Shown: piece after piece, positions 31,654 to 42,042 of the stretch
Numbering within the stretch: the stretch's first letter is position 1
How the letters are laid out: every line of letters begins with the position of its first letter
Assembly (NCBI RefSeq): GCF_029714325.1
Contig: NZ_CP121666.1
Coordinates: forward strand, 4,774,001 to 4,838,000
Source of the DNA: Bradyrhizobium sp. CB1717
GTDB taxonomy: Bacteria; Pseudomonadota; Alphaproteobacteria; Rhizobiales; Xanthobacteraceae
Direction: 5' to 3'
Length of the DNA stretch: 64,000 bases
The notes under the pieces: generated by a model
What the model saw: only the letters and a program-made list of their open reading frames with translations
Databases searched by the model: none
Told to the model about the DNA's origin: nothing
Made by a program: the position numbers and the translations under genes

Positions 31654-33210
31654 ATGGCCGAACGATATCACGACAGACCGTTTCCTTCCGATGACTATGG
31701 TCGCGGCGGCGATCAGCATGGGAAGGCGGATAACGATCCGCTGGCCGAGCTCGCCCGCCTGATCGGACAGACCGATCCGTTCGCCGCGCAGGGCCGGCCC
31801 GCCGCGCGCCCGCCGGCAGCCCCCGCCCAGAGCTATCAGGACGACGGCTACGGTCAGGACGATTATCAGCAGGATTACGCCGAGCCGGCCCCGTCGCCTC
31901 CGCCCGGGCCGCCGTCATGGATGCGCCGCGCCAACGTGCAGCCGCAGCCGGCACCCGCGCCGGAGCCGGACTATCCCGTTTCTGCCAGTCCGGTTCATCC
32001 GCTGCATCGCTATTCCGCCCAGCCGGCCGCGCCCGAGCCTGATTTTCATCAGCCGCAGGCTTATCAGGATCACGCTTACCAGGATCAGGCTTATCAGGCT
32101 CAAGCCTACCAGCAGGACCAGGCCTATCAGGAGCCGTATCAGCAGCCCGATCCGTCGCGCTACGACGATGCACTCTATGGCCGCCTGGAGACGGGCGAGC
32201 AGGACTTTCAGCGCGACCCGGCCTATCCGGACGACCCCTACGCGTTCCAGAGCGACTATCCCGAGGCCGACCTCGACGAACCGAAGAAGCAGCGCGGCGG
32301 CATGATGACGGTCGCGGCGATCCTTGCGCTTGCGGTGGTCGGCACCGGCGCGGCTTTCGCCTACAAGACCTATGTGGGCTCGCCCCGCAGCGGCGAGCCG
32401 CCGATCATCAAGGCCGACAACACCCCGACCAAGATCGTGCCGGCGCCGACGGACTCCTCGGCCAAGGTGCCGGATCGCATGGTCACCGGTGACGGCACCG
32501 AGAAGATCGTGCCGCGCGAGGAGGCGCCTGTCGACGTCAACGCCAGGGCAGGTGGTCCCCGCGTGGTGTTCCCGCCACTGAACCAGAACGCGAATCCGCC
32601 ATCGGTGGCGAGCGTGTCGCCGTCTGCGGTGCCGCCGCCGAGCCCGGGGCCGACCCCGAGCAACGGCACGCTGCCGAACAATTCGCCGCGCCCGATCAGG
32701 ACCGTGGCCGTGAAGGGTGATCAGACCGACAGCGCCACGCCGCAATCGGCCGCTGGCAGGCCGACTGCAGTCGCGCCAAAGCCTGTTGCCGCGCCTGCTG
32801 CGCCGGCCGCGCCGCGCAATCCGCCGACCTCGGCCAATGCCAGCGCCAACCAGCCGATGTCTTTGGCGCCGCAATCGGTACCGGCGGCCGAGCCGCCACA
32901 GCGGATGGCTGCGACCAATCCGACACAGATCGCGCCCGCGAGCAGCGGTGGTAGCGGCTTCATCGTCCAGGTCTCCTCGCAGCAGAGCGAGGACAGCGCT
33001 GCCGCGTCGTACCGGGTGCTTCAGAGCAAGTATGGCAGCCTGCTTGGATCGCGCTCGCCGGTGATCAAGCGGACTGATCTGACCGACAAGGGCAAGGGGA
33101 TCGTCTACCGCGCCTTCGCGGGCCCCTATGGTTCGCTCGAAGAGGCGACGCATGCCTGCAACAGCCTAAAGTCTGCTGGCCTCCCGAACTGCTTCGTCCA
33201 GAGGAATTAA
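31654..33210 (+). CDS. SPOR-domain membrane protein with Tyr/Gln-rich repeats
   Basis: This 518-residue bitopic protein has three parts. The cytoplasmic region (about 1-215) is rich in Asp, Tyr, Gln and Pro and includes a tandem run of YQ(D/A)xAYQ-type repeats at about residues 135-165. A membrane helix is near 225-245 (TVAAILALAVVGTGAAFAY). A long Pro/Ala periplasmic linker leads to a C-terminal SPOR domain (about 428-517, FIVQVSSQQSEDSA...) that binds denuded glycan strands at division sites. ATG 31654 was chosen because the region upstream is unlike protein; a TTG at 31579 is in frame. A divisome role is likely. Confidence 0.88.
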   Translation: MAERYHDRPFPSDDYGRGGDQHGKADNDPLAELARLIGQTDPFAAQGRPAARPPAAPAQSYQDDGYGQDDYQQDYAEPAPSPPPGPPSWMRRANVQPQPAPAPEPDYPVSASPVHPLHRYSAQPAAPEPDFHQPQAYQDHAYQDQAYQAQAYQQDQAYQEPYQQPDPSRYDDALYGRLETGEQDFQRDPAYPDDPYAFQSDYPEADLDEPKKQRGGMMTVAAILALAVVGTGAAFAYKTYVGSPRSGEPPIIKADNTPTKIVPAPTDSSAKVPDRMVTGDGTEKIVPREEAPVDVNARAGGPRVVFPPLNQNANPPSVASVSPSAVPPPSPGPTPSNGTLPNNSPRPIRTVAVKGDQTDSATPQSAAGRPTAVAPKPVAAPAAPAAPRNPPTSANASANQPMSLAPQSVPAAEPPQRMAATNPTQIAPASSGGSGFIVQVSSQQSEDSAAASYRVLQSKYGSLLGSRSPVIKRTDLTDKGKGIVYRAFAGPYGSLEEATHACNSLKSAGLPNCFVQRN

Positions 33211-33256
33211 CGGCCGTTTCCTTGACCCCCTCGCGGGTCAGGGTTAATCGGCCGTT

Positions 33257-34285
33257 ATGAGCACGCGGGCCTTCATTACCGGCGTATCCGGAACGGAACT
33301 GACCGCCGCCGAGCGGGCGTTTATCCGTGCCGACCGCCCATGGGGCTTCATCCTGTTCAAGCGCAATGTCGCGACGCCGGCGCAAGTTGCTGCATTGGTT
33401 GCGGAATTGCGCTCGGTTGCGAATGCTCCCGATGCGCCGGTCCTGATCGATCAAGAGGGCGGGCGCGTGCAGCGGCTGGGCCCGCCGCACTGGCCGGTCT
33501 ATCCGCCGGGGGCCGTATTCGCGACTTTGTACGACACTGATTCGGCGCTCGGGCTCACCGCGGCGCGGCTCAGCGCCCGGCTGATCGCGGCCGATCTCGC
33601 CGATCTCGGCATTACCGTGGATTGCTTGCCGCTGGCTGACGTGCCGGTGCCTGGCGCCGACGCTGTGATCGGGAACCGAGCCTATGGCACCTCGCCGGCC
33701 AAGGTCGCGGCGATTGCCCGCGCGGTCACCGAGGGGCTGGAGCAGGGCGGAGTGCTGCCGGTGCTCAAGCACATCCCCGGGCATGGGCGCGCCACCGCGG
33801 ACACCCATTTCAAGCTGCCGACAGTTGATACGCCGATGGACGAGCTCGATCGGACCGACTTCGCCGCGTTCAAGCCGCTGGCGGATCTGCCGATGGCCAT
33901 GACTGCACATGTTGTGTTTAGCGCCGTCGACCCCGCCCATCCGGCGACGACATCTGCGACAATGATTGCTCAGGTGATTCGCGGCGCAATCGGGTTCCAG
34001 GGTTTGTTAATGAGTGATGACGTGTCGATGAACGCGCTGGCAGGCAGCATCGCCGAGCGGACCCGCGCCATCTTCGCGGCCGGTTGCGACGTGGCTCTGC
34101 ATTGCAACGGCAACCTCGAGGAGATGCGCGAGGTCGCCGGCCAGACACCTGAATTGTCGGGGAGGGCGCTGGAGCGGGCGAACGCGGCGCTCGCAGCGCG
34201 CAAGCCGCCGCAGCCGTTCGACCGCGTGGCCGCACGCGCTGAGCTGGACGCATTGATCGCACGGGCAAACACGGCATCCGCATGA
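33257..34285 (+). CDS. nagZ: beta-N-acetylhexosaminidase (NagZ)
   Basis: This 342-residue protein is a glycoside hydrolase family 3 enzyme that removes N-acetylglucosamine from anhydro-muropeptides during cell-wall recycling. Motifs: LIDQEGGRVQRL in the substrate site and KHIPGHGRATADTHFKLP, which carries the mobile catalytic His-Asp dyad. There is no signal peptide, in line with its cytoplasmic role. Its stop overlaps the scpA start by ATGA. It acts on products of transglycosylases such as the two encoded elsewhere in this window. Confidence 0.95.
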   Translation: MSTRAFITGVSGTELTAAERAFIRADRPWGFILFKRNVATPAQVAALVAELRSVANAPDAPVLIDQEGGRVQRLGPPHWPVYPPGAVFATLYDTDSALGLTAARLSARLIAADLADLGITVDCLPLADVPVPGADAVIGNRAYGTSPAKVAAIARAVTEGLEQGGVLPVLKHIPGHGRATADTHFKLPTVDTPMDELDRTDFAAFKPLADLPMAMTAHVVFSAVDPAHPATTSATMIAQVIRGAIGFQGLLMSDDVSMNALAGSIAERTRAIFAAGCDVALHCNGNLEEMREVAGQTPELSGRALERANAALAARKPPQPFDRVAARAELDALIARANTASA

Positions 34286-35121
34286 CCGCAGAAATCCTAT
34301 CGTTTGAAACCGGGCGGCCCGCAGAGCTCGCCGAGGGTGAGCCGGCGTTGGTGGTGGACGTCGAGGGCTATGAGGGCCCGCTCGATTTGCTGCTCGCGCT
34401 GGCGCGGCAGCAGAAGGTCGATCTCGCCAAGATCTCGATCCTGGCGTTGGCCGACCAGTATCTCCACTTCATCGAAGCCGCGCGAAAGATCCGGCTGGAG
34501 CTCGCTGCCGACTATCTGGTCATGGCCGCCTGGCTCGCCTTCCTGAAATCGCGCCTGCTGCTGCCGGAGCCGCCGAGCGCGGAAGGGCCGAGCGCCGAGC
34601 AGATGGCGACCGCGCTCGCCAACCGGCTGCGCCGTCTGGAAGCCATTCGCGAAGCCGCCAACCGGCTGATGAATCGGCCGCAATTGCAGCGCGACATCTT
34701 CCCGCGCGGCGAGCCCGAGCAGATCGCGGAGATCAAGCATCCGAAATATACGGCAACCCTCTACGACCTGCTCACCGCGTACGCCTCGCAGCGCCAGTCG
34801 CGCGTGCTCGCAAGCGTGCATCTGGCCAAGCGCACCGTGTGGTCGCTCGCCGAAGCGCGCGCGACGCTGGAACGACTGGTCGGCAGCATCACCGAACAGG
34901 ACGACTGGGGCGTTCTCGACGACTTCCTGGTCCGGCACGTCGCCGATCCCACGCAGCGCGCGACGGTGTTCGCCTCGAGCTTCGCCGCCGCGCTCGAGTT
35001 GGTGCGCGAGGGTCAGCTCGAGCTGAACCAGAAAGAGGCGTTTGCGCCCATCTATTTCCGGAAGGGGCGTCCTAAACCGGTCGTCGACGCAGCTCCTGCG
35101 CCCGACGCGCCGGTCGCTTAA
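34282..35121 (+). CDS. scpA: segregation and condensation protein A
   Basis: This 279-residue kleisin bridges the SMC heads with ScpB in the bacterial condensin. The N-terminal kleisin domain opens VDVEGYEGPLDLLLALARQQ, and the C-terminal winged helix is at about 190-260. Translation is coupled to nagZ by a 4-base overlap, and scpB follows 21 bases later. No smc gene is in the window. The arrangement nagZ-scpA-scpB-tat is conserved in Rhizobiales as far as I recall. Confidence 0.95.
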   Translation: MTAEILSFETGRPAELAEGEPALVVDVEGYEGPLDLLLALARQQKVDLAKISILALADQYLHFIEAARKIRLELAADYLVMAAWLAFLKSRLLLPEPPSAEGPSAEQMATALANRLRRLEAIREAANRLMNRPQLQRDIFPRGEPEQIAEIKHPKYTATLYDLLTAYASQRQSRVLASVHLAKRTVWSLAEARATLERLVGSITEQDDWGVLDDFLVRHVADPTQRATVFASSFAAALELVREGQLELNQKEAFAPIYFRKGRPKPVVDAAPAPDAPVA

Positions 35122-35142
35122 GTGCAAGAAGGAGAATCTGCC

Positions 35143-35919
35143 ATGGCAAGCCTGGCTGAAGTGCGGGTAGAAGAGGCCGAGCCGATGGAGAACGAGACCC
35201 AGGCACGTCCCGAAGAGCTACGGCTGCTGGAAGCGCTGCTGTTCGCGTCGAGCGAGCCGCTGGATACCGCAACGCTCGCCAAGCGCATGCCTGATGGCGT
35301 GGACGTCAAGGCCGCGCTCGAGCAGCTCCAGGCCGACTACGCCTCGCGCGGAGTCAATCTCGTGCGGGTCGCCAACAAATGGACCTTCCGCACTGCCGGC
35401 GATCTCGCCTGGCTGATGACGCGCGAGAGCACCGAGACCCGCCGCCTGTCGCGCGCCGCGATCGAGGTGCTGGCGATCATCGCCTATCACCAGCCGGTGA
35501 CGCGCGCCGAGATCGAGGAGATCCGTGGCGTCGTCACCTCGAAAGGCACGCTCGACGTGCTGCTGGAAACCGGCTGGATCAAGCCGCGCGGCCGTCGCAA
35601 GACGCCGGGCCGTCCGCTCACCTTCGGAACCACCGAGGACTTCCTGTCGCAGTTCACCCTGGAACAGCTCGGCGACCTGCCGGGCCTGGAAGAGCTGAAG
35701 GGCACGGGCCTGCTGGATTCGCGCTTGCCGACGGGCTTCAGCGTGCCGACGCCGTCGGACGATCCGGCGCTGCGTGAGGACGAGGATCCGCTGGAACCGG
35801 GCGAGGATCTGGATCTGGCGTTGGCGCCTGCGGTCGAGCCTGAGACCTCGGAAGCGGCTCCGGAAGGGGGCAATGAGGGTGGCGGCGAGGGTGGCCCCGA
35901 AGGCGGCACCGAAGACTGA
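35143..35919 (+). CDS. scpB: segregation and condensation protein B
   Basis: This 258-residue protein has two winged-helix domains (about 27-190), with LRLLEALLFASSEPLD at the front and EVLAIIAYHQPVTRAEIEEI in the second. The last 60 residues are Asp/Glu/Gly-rich and look disordered (EGGNEGGGEGG). It dimerises and binds the ScpA kleisin. ATG 35143 has AAGGAG 9 bases upstream; a GTG at 35122 directly after the scpA stop is in frame and would overlap the ribosome site. Confidence 0.93.
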   Translation: MASLAEVRVEEAEPMENETQARPEELRLLEALLFASSEPLDTATLAKRMPDGVDVKAALEQLQADYASRGVNLVRVANKWTFRTAGDLAWLMTRESTETRRLSRAAIEVLAIIAYHQPVTRAEIEEIRGVVTSKGTLDVLLETGWIKPRGRRKTPGRPLTFGTTEDFLSQFTLEQLGDLPGLEELKGTGLLDSRLPTGFSVPTPSDDPALREDEDPLEPGEDLDLALAPAVEPETSEAAPEGGNEGGGEGGPEGGTED

Positions 35920-36086
35920 CGTACCGTCCGTCCACGGACCCCTGCGACCAGTTACCACTTAGCAAGATTACGTAGTGCCAACAGAGAATTGGCGCTGCCT
36001 TGGTCCTTGTTTTTAAGGCCCGCCAAGCCTACGTTCCGGTCAAGATCGGCCGGGTCCCCGGCCATGCGCGTTTGGAGGGTTGCAGG

Positions 36087-36323
36087 ATGGGTTCACTCAG
36101 CATTTGGCACTGGATCTTGGTGATCGCAGTGGTCCTGCTGCTGTTCGGCCGCGGCAAGATTTCGGATCTGATGGGCGACGTGGCGCAGGGCATCAAGGCA
36201 TTCAAGAAGGGCATGCAGGACGACGACAAGGTTGCCGACAAGCCCGCCGAGCCGTCCAAGTCCATCGAGCACAATGCCGCGCCGACCGCGGCACGGTCCG
36301 ACGTCGGCAGCAAGGCCGTCTGA
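36087..36323 (+). CDS. tatA: Sec-independent translocase subunit TatA
   Basis: This 78-residue protein has a single N-terminal membrane helix (about 6-20, [16 protein letters not shown]), the [10 protein letters not shown] hinge, and an amphipathic helix ([10 protein letters not shown]). It forms the size-variable pore for folded twin-arginine substrates. ATG 36087 has GGAGG about 9 bases upstream and gives the standard MGSLSIWHW start; an open extension upstream is not supported. It heads tatABC. Confidence 0.95.
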   Translation: MGSLSIWHWILVIAVVLLLFGRGKISDLMGDVAQGIKAFKKGMQDDDKVADKPAEPSKSIEHNAAPTAARSDVGSKAV

Positions 36324-36411
36324 GCCAGAGAGCACGCGAGACGCGGGTAGCGGCCCGATCCTGCGCGCAAGGGATTTGGCCGGTTGCGGCTTCGCGTGAA
36401 CGGAAGACCTC

Positions 36412-36927
36412 ATGTTCGACATCGGGTGGAGTGAACTGGTCCTGATCGGGGTCGTGGCCCTGATCGCCATCGGCCCGAAAGAGCTGCCGGGCGTGCTGCG
36501 CATGGTCGGACAGTGGATGGGCAAGGCGCGCAAGATGGCCGCCGAATTCCAGGGCCAGTTCCAGGAAGCGATGCGTGAGGCCGAGATGGCCGACCTCAAG
36601 AAGAGCTTCGACGAGGTCAAGGAAGCCGCCACGGGCTTCAATCCGCTGAGCTCGCTGCAGAAGGACGTCAGCGACGCGCTTCGTGTCGATGCGCTGGACA
36701 AGCCGGCCGAAACGCCGGCTACCGCCGCTGTCGAACCGTCGGCGACTTCAAGCGAAGCGCCGGCCACACCAACGACTCCGGAAGCGCCGACGCCAGAGAC
36801 CTTCGTGGAAGCCGAAGCGCATGCGGCCGTGAACGAGCCGCTCGCCATCACCCGTGAAGTCGAGCAGGCAAAGGTCGCGCAGGACACCGCGCCATCCGAA
36901 CCGATCAAGGACGCCAAAGCGTCATGA
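36412..36927 (+). CDS. tatB: Sec-independent translocase subunit TatB
   Basis: This 171-residue protein has an N-terminal helix opening [20 protein letters not shown], the [10 protein letters not shown] hinge and an amphipathic helix, then a long Ala/Pro/Thr tail (about 110-171) that is probably flexible. With TatC it forms the receptor for RR signal peptides. Its stop overlaps the tatC start by ATGA. A possible client is the exported HAD-type phosphatase at 46877, which has a DRRELL motif at its N-terminus. Confidence 0.95.
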   Translation: MFDIGWSELVLIGVVALIAIGPKELPGVLRMVGQWMGKARKMAAEFQGQFQEAMREAEMADLKKSFDEVKEAATGFNPLSSLQKDVSDALRVDALDKPAETPATAAVEPSATSSEAPATPTTPEAPTPETFVEAEAHAAVNEPLAITREVEQAKVAQDTAPSEPIKDAKAS

Positions 36928-37736
36928 CCGACGCCGATATCGAGGCCAGCAAAGCCCCACTGATGGACCACCTGATCGAGCTGCGCTCGCGGCTGATCAA
37001 GGCGTTGCTCGGCTTTGGCGTGGCCTTCATCTTCTGCTTCTTCTTCGCCAAGCAGATCTATAACGTGCTGGTCTGGCCGTTCGTGTGGGTCGCAGGGCCC
37101 GAGAACTCCAAGTTCATCTACACGGCGCTGCTGGAATATTTCATCACGCAGCTCAAGCTCGCGCTGTTCGGCGCCGGCTTCATCTCGTTCCCGATCGTCG
37201 CGACCCAGATCTACAAGTTCGTGGCGCCCGGGCTCTACAAGCACGAGAAGCAGGCCTTTTTGCCATATCTGGTCGCGACCCCGTTCTTCTTCGTGCTGGG
37301 CGCGGCGCTGGTCTATTTCGTCGTGCTGCCGATGCTGGTGCGCTTCTCGCTCGGCATGCAGCAGGCCGGCAGCGACGAGACTGCGCAGATCCAGCTCCTG
37401 CCCAAGGTCGGCGAATATCTGTCGCTGATGATGTCGCTGATCTTCGCCTTCGGCATCGCCTTCCAGCTCCCGGTGATCCTGACGCTGCTCGGCCGCATCG
37501 GCATCGTCACGTCGAAAATGCTGCGCGAGAAGCGCCGCTATTTCATCGTCATCGCCTTCGTCATCGCGGCCGTGCTGACGCCGCCCGATGTGCTCAGCCA
37601 GTGCTCGCTCGCGATCCCCTTGCTCGCGCTCTACGAGGGCTCGATCATCGCGGTCGGGATGGTGGAGAAGAAGGCGGCGGCCGCGCAGGCTGCCACTGGC
37701 ACCGACGTCTCGACGCCGGCGAAACCGGCCGAGTAG
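36924..37736 (+). CDS. tatC: Sec-independent translocase subunit TatC
   Basis: This 270-residue six-helix membrane protein recognises the twin-arginine motif. The N-terminal [15 protein letters not shown] and the conserved [18 protein letters not shown] stretch ([17 protein letters not shown]) are diagnostic. A Lys/Ala tail follows the last helix. It completes the tatABC operon and is followed by a palindromic repeat. Confidence 0.96.
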   Translation: MTDADIEASKAPLMDHLIELRSRLIKALLGFGVAFIFCFFFAKQIYNVLVWPFVWVAGPENSKFIYTALLEYFITQLKLALFGAGFISFPIVATQIYKFVAPGLYKHEKQAFLPYLVATPFFFVLGAALVYFVVLPMLVRFSLGMQQAGSDETAQIQLLPKVGEYLSLMMSLIFAFGIAFQLPVILTLLGRIGIVTSKMLREKRRYFIVIAFVIAAVLTPPDVLSQCSLAIPLLALYEGSIIAVGMVEKKAAAAQAATGTDVSTPAKPAE

Positions 37737-37754
37737 GGCGCCGCACCCTCCGGT

Positions 37755-39261
<1,507 letters not shown>

Positions 39262-39327
39262 GGTTGCGAAGATCGGGCGGCCGGTTATCCTGCCGGCCAC
39301 CCACCCGTCAATGCGAAACTCCCGTTC

Positions 39328-39684
39328 ATGGCCTTGCACCGCGACATCTTCTGGGTCGGCAGACAATGGGCGGTGACCGGTGCCGGCATCCAGGCCGTCG
39401 ACCAGCGTTTACGTGGTGTGCTCGACATCGAGATCTCGCGGCTCTGGGACGACGATCTCGTGCGGAGCCGGCGGGCCAAGCCCGGCGTCAATGCCGTGGA
39501 CTTCGACAAGGCGCTGACAGTCGCACGCGAACGTTTTCCGCAGACACCGGACCCGATCATTGCGCAACTGGCGGCGCTCGGCGTGGTCGAGGCGCCCGTC
39601 GTGAGCCCGGCCCTGCCGGCGATGCAACTGAGTGTCGAGGGCCGGCTGGCGCGCTTCCTGCCGCAATGGCGCGTCCGTCGGTAA
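39328..39684 (+). CDS. conserved-looking hypothetical protein between serS and surE
   Basis: This 118-residue soluble protein opens MALHRDIFWVGRQWAVTGAG and includes GVNAVDFDKALTVARERFP. No signal, membrane helix or metal motif is visible. Its location on the same strand between serS and surE, with normal codon use, supports a real gene. I recall nothing about its function. The start has no strong ribosome site. Confidence 0.7.
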   Translation: MALHRDIFWVGRQWAVTGAGIQAVDQRLRGVLDIEISRLWDDDLVRSRRAKPGVNAVDFDKALTVARERFPQTPDPIIAQLAALGVVEAPVVSPALPAMQLSVEGRLARFLPQWRVRR

Positions 39685-39791
39685 CGGGACAGGCCCGGGA
39701 ACCTGGCCGGCTCCGAAATTGGCCCGGTTTGCCTGATCGGCCATAGCCGGATAAGACGGCTCGGAACCCGCTTTCTGGATCGACCATTCAC

Positions 39792-40559
39792 ATGCGCATT
39801 CTCTGCACCAATGACGACGGCATTCACGCTCCCGGCCTCAAGGTCGTGGAGGAGATCGCGCGCGCATTGTCCGACGATGTCTGGGTGGTCGCGCCCGAGC
39901 TCGACCAGTCCGGCGTGTCGCATTCGCTGTCGCTGAACGATCCGTTGCGGCTGCGCGAGGTCGGACCGCGGCACTTTGCCGTGCGCGGCACCCCGACCGA
40001 CTGCGTGATCATGGGGGCGCGGCACATCCTCGGCACCAAGCCGCCCGATGTCGTGCTGTCCGGCGTCAACAAGGGCCGCAACGTCGCAGAGGACGTTGTC
40101 TATTCCGGCACCATCGCCGGCGCGCTGGAAGGCACCATCCTGGGGCTGCCGTCATTCGCGCTGTCGCAGGAGTTCAGCGTCGAGACCCGCGAACGGCCGC
40201 CGTGGGACACGGCGCGGAAATTCGGTCCGGACATCCTGCGCAAGGTGATCGCCGCAGGCATCCCGAAGGACACCGTCATCAACGTCAACTTCCCGTCCTG
40301 CGCGCCGGAAGATGTGCTCGGCATTCGCGTCACGCGCCAGGGCAAGCGCAATCTCGGCTTCCTCAGGATCGACGAGCGCAGGGACGGGCGCAACAATCCC
40401 TATTTCTGGATCGGCTTCGAGCGCGCGGCGATGATGGATACGCCGGCCGACGGCACCGATCTCGCCGCGCTGCGCGATCGCTATGTCTCGGTCACGCCGC
40501 TCAGGCTCGATCGCACCAACGAAGCGTTCTCGGAAGCGCTGAGCGCGACGCTGAAGTAG
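39792..40559 (+). CDS. surE: 5-prime/3-prime-nucleotidase SurE
   Basis: This 255-residue metal-dependent phosphatase removes phosphate from nucleoside monophosphates. The opening MRILCTNDDGIHAPG carries the metal-binding Asp pair, followed by VVAPELDQSGVSHSLS and SGVNKGRNVAEDVVYSGTIA. It is in its usual alphaproteobacterial neighbourhood, near serS, pcm and an NlpD-like gene, a set linked to stationary phase survival and repair. A palindromic repeat follows. Confidence 0.96.
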   Translation: MRILCTNDDGIHAPGLKVVEEIARALSDDVWVVAPELDQSGVSHSLSLNDPLRLREVGPRHFAVRGTPTDCVIMGARHILGTKPPDVVLSGVNKGRNVAEDVVYSGTIAGALEGTILGLPSFALSQEFSVETRERPPWDTARKFGPDILRKVIAAGIPKDTVINVNFPSCAPEDVLGIRVTRQGKRNLGFLRIDERRDGRNNPYFWIGFERAAMMDTPADGTDLAALRDRYVSVTPLRLDRTNEAFSEALSATLK

Positions 40560-40576
40560 CGGTTCGCGGCGAACCT

Positions 40577-40662
40577 GTAGCCCGGATGGAGCGCAGCGAA
40601 ATCCGGGGCGGTTGCAGCTTGTGGCACGATTCCCGGATTTCGCTTCGCTCCATCCGGGCTAC
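40577..40662. repeat. 86-bp palindromic repeat, GTAGCCCGGATGGAGCGCAG type
   Basis: The arms at 40577-40607 and 40632-40662 are 31 bases each and complementary at 30 of 31 positions around a 24-base spacer. It separates the converging surE and receiver genes. A degenerate relative is at 20764-20887. The architecture (31-base arms, short spacer) parallels the unrelated repeat at 6658 and 21585. Confidence 0.9.
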
Positions 40663-40671
40663 GGGAGTCTC

Positions 40672-41043
40672 CTAGCCGCCGCGAAGGGCGGCTTCGATGG
40701 TCTTGCCGAGCGCGTCGAGCTGGAACGGCTTCTGCAGTGCCGGCCGGTCGCGATACTGCTCGGGCAGGCCCGAGGAGCCGTAGCCGGTGGCGAAGATGAA
40801 GGGACAGCCCTTCGCCTTGATGACATCGGCGACCGGCGAGATGACCTTGCCGTTGACGTTGACGTCGAGGATGGCGATGTCGAACTCGGTGGCCTGGGCG
40901 AGCCGCATGGCCTCGGTGATATCGCCGGCTTCGGCTGCGACCTTGTAGCCGAGCTCTTCGAGCATGTCCGCGACCATCATCCTGATCATCACCTCGTCTT
41001 CGACGAGGAATACAGAGCGGCCCGAAAGCCCTGACGCAGTCAT
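40672..41043 (-). CDS. single-domain response regulator (orphan receiver)
   Basis: This 123-residue receiver domain has EDEVMIRMM with the acidic pair, LDVNVNGK with the phospho-acceptor Asp, an FATGYG segment and LQKPFQ with the conserved Lys. I chose ATG 41043, with AAGGA about 10 bases upstream; ATG 41064 is in frame but lacks a ribosome site. No kinase is encoded beside it. The GYGSSGLPxxYRxRPxLQKPF pattern is typical of receivers in Bradyrhizobium and relatives that act with HWE-type kinases. It is divergent from pcm. Confidence 0.9.
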   Translation of the reverse strand: MTASGLSGRSVFLVEDEVMIRMMVADMLEELGYKVAAEAGDITEAMRLAQATEFDIAILDVNVNGKVISPVADVIKAKGCPFIFATGYGSSGLPEQYRDRPALQKPFQLDALGKTIEAALRGG

Positions 41044-41282
41044 TGTCGGTGAGTCCTTGCCCATTTGCGAAAAACGTTCGCAGATAACGCAAATCGACGC
41101 AATGCGCGTTTCGACGAACGAGCGTCGAAACTGGCCTTTGCGGCCAAACCGCTGCAGGCCAATTTGTGGTCAAATACTGCAGCAAAAGGTTATCATGGGT
41201 TCCGGGGCAGGAACAAGATTCTCGCCCGGGCCTTGAGCTCTGCAAGCGACGATCCGGACCTGACGAGACGATACAAGCAGCG

Positions 41283-41933
41283 ATGACTTCCAATCAGCAT
41301 CCGCCGGAAAAGATGATGTTTCAGCTCACGCTGAGGCGTCGGGGCATCAGCGATCAGGCGGTGCTGCGGACCATGGAGGAGGTGCCGCGCGAGCTTTTCG
41401 TCGACGAGGCCGATCGTGAGGGGGCCTATCGCGATAGCGCGCTGCCGATCGCGTGCGGGCAGACCATCAGCCAGCCCTTCGTCGTCGCCTACATGACCGA
41501 GCAGCTCCAGCTCCGGAAGCAGCACCGCGTGCTCGAGATCGGCGCGGGCTCCGGCTATCAGGCGGCGGTGCTGTCGCGGCTTGCAGGCCAGGTGCTGACG
41601 GTCGAGCGCTATCGCAAGCTGGCCGATGCCGCACGCGCCAGGCTCGAAAAGCTCGATTGTCACAATGTCGAGGTGATGCTCGGCGATGGCCTCAACCTGC
41701 CGCCCAATATCGGCCCGTTCGACCGCATCATCGTCACCGCCGCGGTGGAGCAGCTTCCGGAGAACCTGGTCGAGCGGCTCGATGTCGGCGGCATCCTGAT
41801 CGCTCCGGTCGGACCGCATCAGGGCGTGCAGACGCTGATCCGCTTGACCCGGACCGAGGCCGGGATCGAGCGCAAGGAACTCGTCGACGTCCGCTTCGTG
41901 CCGGCACTGCCCGGCGTGGCGCGGGAGCTGTAG
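41283..41933 (+). CDS. pcm: protein-L-isoaspartate O-methyltransferase
   Basis: This 216-residue SAM-dependent enzyme methylates isoaspartyl residues for repair of aged proteins. The SAM-binding motif is [17 protein letters not shown], preceded by [15 protein letters not shown], a family signature. ATG 41283 gives the family start; an open upstream extension overlaps the divergent promoter region. It lies one gene from surE, with which it is classically associated. Confidence 0.95.
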   Translation: MTSNQHPPEKMMFQLTLRRRGISDQAVLRTMEEVPRELFVDEADREGAYRDSALPIACGQTISQPFVVAYMTEQLQLRKQHRVLEIGAGSGYQAAVLSRLAGQVLTVERYRKLADAARARLEKLDCHNVEVMLGDGLNLPPNIGPFDRIIVTAAVEQLPENLVERLDVGGILIAPVGPHQGVQTLIRLTRTEAGIERKELVDVRFVPALPGVAREL

Positions 41934-42042
41934 AATTCCGGATCGGCTGTTCCGCCAACATCTTATTGGGAGGGTTAAGCCGTTATTTACTCGGCGCGTG
42001 TTTACTTAAAACACCAGTTCTGTTGCGTACGAGTGAGTAACC

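Noticed and set aside
32063..32155. Short tandem repeat considered as a CRISPR-like or minisatellite array
   Set aside because: It is within the coding frame of the SPOR protein and encodes YQ-rich units, with no spacers of constant length.
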